Shown: positions 1 through 5,986 of the stretch, in pieces
How the letters are laid out: each line of letters begins with the position of its first letter
Position numbering within the stretch: the first letter of the stretch is position 1
Source of the DNA: UBA11524 sp964391995
GTDB taxonomy: Bacteria > Bacillota > Clostridia > Christensenellales > Aristaeellaceae
Length of the DNA stretch: 11,409 nt
NCBI GenBank assembly: GCA_964391995.1
Contig: CAYMOM010000062.1
Span: 1-11,409, forward strand
Direction of reading: 5' to 3'
Notes under the pieces: generated by a model
What the model saw: only the letters and a program-made list of their open reading frames with translations
The model's database searches: none
What the model was told of the DNA's origin: nothing
Made by a program: the position numbers and the translations under genes

Positions 1-386
1 GAGAAAACCTGGATGAACTCGGCGCCGATAATCTTGCGCTTCTGCTCGGGGGCGGAAACGCCGGCCAGCTTGTCCAGGAAGCGGTCGGTGGCATCGATGT
101 AGATGAGGTTGGCGTCCATCTGCTTGCCGAAAACCTCAATCACCTGCTCGCTTTCACCCTTGCGCATCAGGCCGTGGTTCACATGGACGCACACCAGCTG
201 CTTGCCAATGGCCTTAATTAGCAGGGCTGCAACCACGGAAGAATCCACACCGCCGGACAGGGCCAGCAGCACTTTCTTGTCGCCCACCTGGGCGCGGATG
301 GCGGCCACCTGCTCCTCGATAAAGGCATGGGCCAGCTCGGGGGTGGTGATGCGCACCATGGATTCAGGACGCACATTGCTTTGCAT
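1..386 (-). CDS. guaA: GMP synthase, ATP-pyrophosphatase subunit (5' part, runs off the window)
   Basis: This enzyme makes GMP from XMP, ATP and an ammonia source, the last step of guanine nucleotide synthesis in the cytoplasm. The visible 128 residues begin at ATG 386, preceded by AAAGGAGG with good spacing. Residues 44-50 are the PP-loop SGGVDSS. They are followed by the HGLMRKGE segment (71-78), the DATDRFLDKL segment and EQKRKIIGAEF, all typical of the GMP synthase ATP-pyrophosphatase domain. Full-length bacterial GuaA starts with a glutamine amidotransferase domain of about 190 residues. Here only about 35 residues precede the PP-loop region, and the upstream 115 bp hold a promoter rather than more coding sequence. 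The protein is therefore the amidotransferase-free form, as in the archaeal GuaAb subunit and some clostridial homologues. It must use free ammonia or a separately encoded glutaminase subunit. The 3' part lies left of the window. Confidence 0.9.
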   Translation of the reverse strand, partial: MQSNVRPESMVRITTPELAHAFIEEQVAAIRAQVGDKKVLLALSGGVDSSVVAALLIKAIGKQLVCVHVNHGLMRKGESEQVIEVFGKQMDANLIYIDATDRFLDKLAGVSAPEQKRKIIGAEFIQVF

Positions 387-448
387 GGGATGTTCCTCCT
401 TTGTCGTTTTAGGCTCCAACTTCCGCCGGGAAAATCTTTGGACAGCCT

Positions 449-477
449 ATTATAACGCTTGATTTGACAGGTGTAAA
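449..477 (-). promoter_or_regulatory. SigA-type promoter of guaA
   Basis: On the minus strand TTTACA (477-472) is followed after 17 bases by a consensus TATAAT (454-449). Transcription would start near 442 and give a leader of about 55 bases. That is too short for a purine riboswitch, and no riboswitch-like fold is apparent. guaA can thus be transcribed separately from the genes upstream of it. Confidence 0.7.
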
Positions 478-501
478 GCGGAAAATATGGTGGAAAATCC
501 A

Positions 502-840
502 TCATCTCAGGCCAAAATGCCGGGCAATCCGGTCGCAGACGGCCTGGCGGGTGTCCTGCCCGTTATCCTCCCGGACGATGGTGAAGAAGCCGCTGTTGAC
601 AAAGGAAGCGTAGTTTTCCGGGCTGTTGATCAGCGCCAGGCCGCGCCTGTAGTTTTCCATCACGGCCTCCGGGTTGTCGCAGCTGTTGATGGTCTGCAGC
701 AGGAACTGCTTTTCCGGGTCGTCCCGGTCGAAGAAACGCTCCACGCTCATGGCAGTGGGGGATACCATGACAGCCACATGGTCGGGCTGGGCGATCCGGT
801 GCAGCAGCTCCAGGGGGATGTTGGTGTCTGCAATCTTCAT
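502..840 (-). CDS. Uncharacterised 112-residue protein
   Basis: I do not recognise this protein. It reads as 112 residues, acidic in the first half and more basic at the C terminus, with no signal peptide, no membrane segment and only two cysteines. Visible landmarks are AMSVERFFDRDDPEKQF (30-46), ENYRRGLALI (62-71) and a C-terminal stretch ending RIARHFGLR. The start at 840 is chosen because AAGGGAG lies 7 bases upstream; a further in-frame ATG at 861 would cover that site. It lies between mutY (stop 962) and guaA on the same strand. No clear promoter is visible in the 121 bp upstream, so it may be read through from mutY. The coding call rests on an open frame with a proper start site and neighbour-like codon use. 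The function is open. Confidence 0.7.
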   Translation of the reverse strand: MKIADTNIPLELLHRIAQPDHVAVMVSPTAMSVERFFDRDDPEKQFLLQTINSCDNPEAVMENYRRGLALINSPENYASFVNSGFFTIVREDNGQDTRQAVCDRIARHFGLR

Positions 841-892
841 AACACTCTCCCTTCCCGCCATTCGTCTTCCCCCGCGCCGCTCTCCCGCGTCG

Positions 893-913
893 CGGTGCGC
901 CCTCCGCGCACCG
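893..913. repeat. GC-rich hairpin in the mutY-orf gap
   Basis: CGGTGCGC (893-900) and GCGCACCG (906-913) form a perfect 8-bp stem around CCTCC. No T-run follows on either strand, so it is not a usual intrinsic terminator. It lies within a very GC-rich 121-bp gap (841-961) next to two more palindromes at 961-1011, and the three may belong to one composite repeat. Confidence 0.6.
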
Positions 914-960
914 TGACCCCCGCTTTGCCGGCGAACGTTCCACCTGCCCAGCCCGGGATT

Positions 961-1011
961 CTTAAGGGTCGAAGACCCTTAAGCGGGTTTCCAAAGGGCA
1001 GCGCCCTTTGG
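961..1011. repeat. Paired palindromes (REP-like element) overlapping the end of mutY
   Basis: Two perfect hairpins lie 7 bases apart. The first has a 10-bp stem, CTTAAGGGTC (961-970) with GACCCTTAAG (974-983), around GAA. The second has a 9-bp stem, CCAAAGGGC (991-999) with GCCCTTTGG (1003-1011), around AGC. No T-tract follows. From memory, palindromes of this GGGC/GCCC kind recur between genes in some gut Clostridia, which would make this a dispersed repeat. Only one copy is present here, so repetition cannot be shown from this window. The element supplies the mutY stop codon and the last 16 codons. Confidence 0.6.
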
Positions 1012-2020
1012 CCCGTTCCTTCCCCGCACGCACGGCGGTGGGGATGGCCAGGGTGTCCAGGTCGGCCAGGGGGATGAAGCGCCAGCCGGGCGGGGCAGGG
1101 CAGGTGGTGTGCATGGTGTACAGCTTCATTTGCCAGATCTGGTGGGTGAACACATGCCGGGCTTCACCGGCAGGCTGGATGTCCTCCACCGGCAGCAAGC
1201 GGCGGCTGATGAGGGCTGGCAGCTGCTTTGCCGTGTGGTGCTCCTCCAGCATGGGGAAGACCCACAGGCCCTGGAGCATGCTTTCCGTGCGCTGGCGCAT
1301 CAGCACGCCTTCGGGGCTGAAAATCAGGCACAGGTCGTAGTCCATCACCCGGGGCGGATTTTTTCGCGGCAGGTCGGGAATATCCTCCGGGTCGCCCGCG
1401 CGGCAGGCATCGCACAGGGCGGATACGGGGCACTTTTCGCAGGCAGGCGTGCCGGGCACGCATAGGGTGGCGCCTAAATCCATCATGGCCTGGTTGAAAT
1501 CCCCCGGGCGGCTGGCGGGCACCAGGGCGGCGGCCTCCCGGGCAATGCGGCGCTTCACGGAAGGCGCGCCCACGTTTTCCCGAATGCCACGCACCCGGCT
1601 GACCACGCGAATCACATTCCCGTCCACCGCAGGCACCGGCTGGTTATACGCAATGCTGGCAATGGCGCCGGCGGTGTAATCCCCAATGCCGCTGATTTTC
1701 TTCAGCTCCGCAACAGTTTGCGGCAGCGCGCCGCCCATGGCTGCCAGCTGCTGGGCGCCCTTGTGCAGGTTCCGCGCCCGGCGGTAGTAGCCCAGGCCTT
1801 CCCACAGCTTCAGCACCTCATCAATGGGGGCAGCAGCCAGGGCCTGCACCGTGGGGAACCGGCTGATGAACCGCCCGTAGTACGCCAGCACCGTGTCCAC
1901 CCGGGTCTGCTGGAGCATGGTTTCGGAAACCCAGGTGCAATAGGCATCGTGAATCCCCCGCCAGGGCAGCTCCCGGGCGTGAGTATCGTACCACTCCAGC
2001 AGAAGGGCGGAAAAATCCAT
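962..2020 (-). CDS. mutY: A/G-specific adenine DNA glycosylase MutY
   Basis: MutY removes adenine mispaired with 8-oxoguanine and so starts base excision repair of oxidative damage. The 352-residue protein has the usual length. LPWR (18-21) and SETMLQQTR (32-40) carry the catalytic glutamate E33. The helix-hairpin-helix lies around 105-125 (KKISGIGDYTAGAI), and VDGNV contains the catalytic aspartate D133. Four cysteines, C187, C194, C197 and C203, spaced C-x6-C-x2-C-x5-C, bind the 4Fe-4S cluster. The C-terminal half (from about 225) is the NUDIX-like 8-oxoG reader, with GLWVFPMLE and HVFTHQIW. The start at 2020 follows AAAAGGAGG; the in-frame ATG at 2041 would lie upstream of that site and is rejected. 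Residues 337-352 (AKGRCPLETRLRVFDP) are encoded by the palindromic repeat at 961-1011 and look like an acquired tail. Confidence 0.95.
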   Translation of the reverse strand: MDFSALLLEWYDTHARELPWRGIHDAYCTWVSETMLQQTRVDTVLAYYGRFISRFPTVQALAAAPIDEVLKLWEGLGYYRRARNLHKGAQQLAAMGGALPQTVAELKKISGIGDYTAGAIASIAYNQPVPAVDGNVIRVVSRVRGIRENVGAPSVKRRIAREAAALVPASRPGDFNQAMMDLGATLCVPGTPACEKCPVSALCDACRAGDPEDIPDLPRKNPPRVMDYDLCLIFSPEGVLMRQRTESMLQGLWVFPMLEEHHTAKQLPALISRRLLPVEDIQPAGEARHVFTHQIWQMKLYTMHTTCPAPPGWRFIPLADLDTLAIPTAVRAGKERAKGRCPLETRLRVFDP

Positions 2021-2044
2021 GGCAGTACCTCCTTTTTGCATGCT

Positions 2045-2072
2045 ATTGTACCACGAAATGAAGAAAAATCAA
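2045..2072 (-). promoter_or_regulatory. SigA-type promoter of mutY
   Basis: On the minus strand TTGATT (2072-2067) is followed after 16 bases by TACAAT (2050-2045). Transcription would start near 2039, leaving a leader of about 20 bases that carries the AAAAGGAGG ribosome binding site. Confidence 0.55.
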
Positions 2073-2151
2073 AATATCAAGATTGAGTGAGCTATTTGCA
2101 TATAGTCCCTGTTTTTTCGATGATTATTCGCATTTTTGCCATCCTGGAAGC

Positions 2152-2180
2152 TTGCTAAACCTTCTTAAATAGCGTATATT
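2152..2180 (+). promoter_or_regulatory. SigA-type promoter of groESL
   Basis: TTGCTA (2152-2157) and TATATT (2175-2180) are separated by 17 bases. The predicted start, near 2187, lies just upstream of the CIRCE operator, so a bound HrcA repressor would block the initially transcribed region. The rest of the 236-bp divergent region is AT-rich with no other clear signal. Confidence 0.65.
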
Positions 2181-2193
2181 AACAGCGTACCGG

Positions 2194-2220
2194 TTAGCAC
2201 TCAATGCAATTGAGTGCTAA
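2194..2220 (+). promoter_or_regulatory. CIRCE operator (HrcA binding site)
   Basis: TTAGCACTC (2194-2202), a 9-base spacer and GAGTGCTAA (2212-2220) match the CIRCE consensus with no mismatch. HrcA binds this site and represses class I heat-shock genes; GroEL keeps HrcA active, which gives feedback on chaperonin level. The element ends 36 bases before the groES start codon. hrcA itself is not in the window. Confidence 0.97.
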
Positions 2221-2256
2221 CAAACCCCGAAACATAAGTCAGGAGGAAATGAAAGC

Positions 2257-2541
2257 ATGACCGTGAAGCCTTTGGGTGACCGGGTTGTCATCAAGAATGT
2301 TGAAGCAGAAGAAACCACCAAGTCCGGGCTGATCCTCACCAGCGCCGCCAAGGAGAAGCCGCAGATGGCCCAGGTGCTGGCCGTTGGCCCCGGCGGCAAT
2401 GTGGACGGCAAGGAAATCACCATGCAGGTGCAGGTGGGCCAGAAGGTTATCTATTCCAAGTATGCCGGCACCGAGGTGAAGGTGGACGGCGAGGAGATTA
2501 TCATCGTCCGTCAGAGCGATATTCTCGCAATCGTTGAGTAA
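2257..2541 (+). CDS. groES: Co-chaperonin GroES
   Basis: GroES is the heptameric lid of the GroEL folding chamber in the cytoplasm. The 94-residue product has the standard length. It begins MTVKPLGDRVVIK, carries the mobile loop that contacts GroEL around residues 17-33 (ETTKSGLILTSAAKEKP), the GPGG turn (44-47) and the closing segment YAGTEVKVDGEEIIIV. AGGAGG at 2241-2246 precedes the start by 10 bases. It is the first gene of the CIRCE-controlled operon and lies 21 bases before groL. Confidence 0.98.
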   Translation: MTVKPLGDRVVIKNVEAEETTKSGLILTSAAKEKPQMAQVLAVGPGGNVDGKEITMQVQVGQKVIYSKYAGTEVKVDGEEIIIVRQSDILAIVE

Positions 2542-2562
2542 GAGCAAAGGAGATCATGCATT

Positions 2563-4194
<1,632 letters not shown>

Positions 4195-4210
4195 GCCGAA
4201 AAATTTCGCA

Positions 4211-4240
4211 CCCCGCTTGCCCGGCGCAGGCGGGGTTTTT
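4211..4240 (+). terminator. Intrinsic terminator of groESL
   Basis: CCCCGCTTGC (4211-4220) pairs with GCAGGCGGGG (4226-4235), a 10-bp stem with one G-T pair around CCGGC, followed at once by TTTTT (4236-4240). It closes the groE operon. Confidence 0.9.
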
Positions 4241-4277
4241 GCTATGATAGGCATCATGCATCATGGAGGCGACAGCC

Positions 4278-4650
4278 ATGCTGCTTCACCAGTTCGATTC
4301 CAGCCAGGAGGCCATGTTCAACCCGCCCATGGCGCAGCCACCCATGCCCGGCTTTCCCAGGGTGGCGGTCAGCTGCTTTTCCTTTGTCACCTTTCAGCGG
4401 CTGCTGGATGGCCTGGACGCACAGCCTATTGCCCTGCTGAAAACCGCCAGCCAGCATTACCCGGTGTACAAGGCCCGCTACAGGGGTGTGGATGTGGCGC
4501 GGGACCTTTCCTGCTGGCACCTGCGGCGTGCTGGATAAGAGCATCAAGGACTGCGCCATCATCCTGCCCACCAGCGCCATGCTGGAGGAAAAGGACAGGG
4601 TGGCGCTTCTGGCCCTGGAGGCCGCTGTGCGCATCAGCCAGGAACTTTGA
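4278..4650 (+). pseudogene. Nucleoside phosphorylase pseudogene, internally deleted and frameshifted
   Basis: The remains of a nucleoside phosphorylase (PNP/UDP family) of about 250 residues are compressed into 373 bp. From ATG 4278, with GGAGG 8 bases upstream, one frame reads the family N terminus (LLHQFDSSQEAMFNP, GFPRVAVSCFS, YPVYKARYRGVDVA). It then runs out of frame and stops at 4536-4538. The next frame continues with the conserved TCGVLDKSIKDCAIILPTSAM (4519-4581) and jumps directly to the C-terminal LEEKDRVALLALEAAVRI, ending at TGA 4648-4650. Compared with my memory of the family, about 25 residues are missing near 4495 with a frame change, and about 100 residues near 4581 in frame. 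The lost part includes the conserved region near WTTDAFYRE and the VEMEC nucleoside-binding motif, so no active enzyme can be made. A weak TATGAT (4243-4248) may be the old -10 box. Confidence 0.85.
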
Positions 4651-4656
4651 TGCAAG

Positions 4657-4699
4657 CCAAAAGTGCCCCGTCTGTCATGTGCAGACGGGGCACTTTTGG
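4657..4699. terminator. Bidirectional intrinsic terminator
   Basis: An 18-bp perfect stem runs from 4657-4674 to 4682-4699 with a 7-base loop. The arms start CCAAAAGTGCCCC and end GGGGCACTTTTGG, so an A-run and a T-run flank the GC core on both strands. It lies between the convergent pseudogene (+) and the small FakA-like gene (-) and can serve both. Confidence 0.9.
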
Positions 4700-4747
4700 G
4701 CCGTTTTGGGTACAGCAAACAAGCATACCGGGGCAGGCAAGCCTGCA

Positions 4748-4999
4748 TCAGCCCTGCAGGCCCTGCTCCTGGCGTTCCATATTCTCGATCACCACATCGT
4801 AGATTTCCCCCAGGGAGGCGCAGTATTCCAGCACCTTCCAGGGCTCGTTGGTGTGGTAGTGAATCTTGATCAGCTCGTCATCGCCCACAGCCAGCAGGCA
4901 ATCACCCTTGAAATTCTGGATGAAGTAATCGTTGATGGCATCCTCGTCCAGGTCATGGCCCTCGATGAGGAGCTGGGTATCAAACTTGAATTCCAGCAT
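4748..4999 (-). CDS. Small freestanding protein like the C-terminal domain of FakA/YloV (DAK family)
   Basis: The 83-residue product resembles the far C-terminal part of FakA (YloV), the fatty-acid kinase subunit that works with DegV-type FakB proteins. LLAVGDDELIKIHYHTNEP (35-53) and KVLEYCASLGEIYDVVIENM (55-74) match the family pattern of a GD-D-L-K-H-HT-P segment followed by a G-I-NM segment. The kinase (DAK2/DhaL) domain that carries the nucleotide site is absent, so no catalytic activity can be assigned. Similar short proteins are often labelled as kinases in clostridial genomes, which would be misleading. The start at 4999 has AAGGAG upstream; the ATG at 5041 would precede that site. 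The gene has its own promoter and ends towards the bidirectional terminator. It appears to be an intact gene rather than a decayed FakA because start site, promoter and stop are all in order. Confidence 0.7.
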   Translation of the reverse strand: MLEFKFDTQLLIEGHDLDEDAINDYFIQNFKGDCLLAVGDDELIKIHYHTNEPWKVLEYCASLGEIYDVVIENMERQEQGLQG

Positions 5000-5052
5000 T
5001 TCCTTCACTCCTTTTGCGGAAGAGCACCGCTTTGCCGGCACACCGCAACCCT

Positions 5053-5081
5053 ATGTTAACACATCAGGTGCAGGCCGTCAA
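5053..5081 (-). promoter_or_regulatory. SigA-type promoter of the small FakA-like gene
   Basis: On the minus strand TTGACG (5081-5076) is followed after 17 bases by TAACAT (5058-5053). It lies directly downstream of the ylbJ-like stop codon (5099), so the small gene can be expressed on its own. Confidence 0.6.
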
Positions 5082-5098
5082 CTTCTTTTGCGCAGCCA

Positions 5099-5896
5099 TC
5101 AGGGCCACAGCAGCATCAGCCCCAGGGCCAGCACAAACGAAACCAGGCCGTGAACCGTCTGATAAAGGAGCTGCCGGGGAAGGCTGAAAAGCCCCGGGGG
5201 ATAGCAGGCGCGGTTTTGCAGCAGCACTGCCAGCCCGCCAAAGCCCGCAGCACCGGCTGCCAGCCCTGTGCGCAGGGACAGTGGCAGGGGCAGCGCGGAA
5301 AGCAGGCGGGTTGCGGTGGTGGATTCCAGCACCAGGGCCAGGGGCAGCAGCAAATGGGGGAAAAGCTCCGCCAGCAGGGCCAGCACCGTCCGCAGCACAG
5401 CCATGGTGGCGCAAACCATCAGCAGGGTCTGGGCCGCTGCCATAGCAGCCTGACCGAAGGACATGGGCTGCGCCGCTGCGGGCTGGCCCTGGGGGGCGGC
5501 CTTCACCGCCAGCCCGGTGAGCCATCCGCCTGCCAGCACCCCGGTCAGCACGCACACGCCGGCGGCTGGGCTGTTCAGCCAGGTGCCCAGGGTGCCCAGT
5601 AGAAACATGGGGCTCATGGTGGCGCAGCGCACCGCCAGGCGCCTGTCCCGCCGCTGCTGCTGGCCCAGCAGCCTGGCCCCCGTGGGCGAGCCGCCGCACC
5701 AGCCCAGCAGCATCAGCAGCCAGCCGGGCATGGGGCCGGAAAGCCGGCTGACCAGCAAAAGCGCCAGCACCATATAGGGAAGCAGGCCCGGCAGCACGCT
5801 TTGCACAAAAAGGCTGCAGGCTGCGCCGGCGGCCTCCATGGCGGTGGCGGAGCGCAGCAGCAGCCAGGCCATCAGCACCGCAAGCAGCACGGTCAT
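5099..5896 (-). CDS. YlbJ-type sporulation integral membrane protein
   Basis: This is a hydrophobic membrane protein of 265 residues with about seven or eight membrane segments. Several stretches match the YlbJ family (nucleoside-recognition/Gate fold; in Bacillus, YlbJ (SpoVV) is a mother-cell sporulation protein reported to help move dipicolinic acid towards the forespore). These are SLFVQSVLPGLLPYMVLALL (28-47), GWCGGSPTGARLL (65-77), ATMSPMFLLGTLG (92-104), ALVLESTTATRLL (187-199) and GFGGLAVLLQN (218-228). B. subtilis YlbJ is about 400 residues, so this version is clearly shorter although both halves of the fold are recognisable. The start at 5896 has GAGGTGAT upstream. It diverges from the secreted protease-like gene, and spoIIID lies 2 kb away, in keeping with a sporulation role. 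No SigE promoter could be assigned with confidence. Confidence 0.75.
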   Translation of the reverse strand: MTVLLAVLMAWLLLRSATAMEAAGAACSLFVQSVLPGLLPYMVLALLLVSRLSGPMPGWLLMLLGWCGGSPTGARLLGQQQRRDRRLAVRCATMSPMFLLGTLGTWLNSPAAGVCVLTGVLAGGWLTGLAVKAAPQGQPAAAQPMSFGQAAMAAAQTLLMVCATMAVLRTVLALLAELFPHLLLPLALVLESTTATRLLSALPLPLSLRTGLAAGAAGFGGLAVLLQNRACYPPGLFSLPRQLLYQTVHGLVSFVLALGLMLLWP

Positions 5897-5922
5897 CCCA
5901 TCACCTCTCGGCAGGTTATGCC

Positions 5923-5951
5923 TTGCCTGGCCTGGGTATTCCTGCTATAAT
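5923..5951 (+). promoter_or_regulatory. SigA-type promoter of the secreted BACON/C39-like gene
   Basis: TTGCCT (5923-5928) is followed after 17 bases by a perfect TATAAT (5946-5951). Transcription would start near 5958, about 30 bases ahead of the TTG start codon. The strength of this site suggests vegetative expression. Confidence 0.75.
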
Positions 5952-5986
5952 ACTTTCATCGACCAACCCACATGGAGGAATGTCCC

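Noticed and set aside
387..501. Possible guaA amidotransferase domain upstream or a purine riboswitch leader
   Set aside because: The stretch holds a promoter with a leader of about 55 bases, too short for either, and no continuing open frame in the guaA frame is needed.
893..1011. Hairpins as an intrinsic terminator of mutY
   Set aside because: No T-run follows any of the stems on the minus strand, so a repeat element is the better reading.
4217..4248. TTGCCC plus TATGAT as promoter of the phosphorylase pseudogene
   Set aside because: The spacing is about 20 bases and the -35 box overlaps the groL terminator stem. At most it is a relic.
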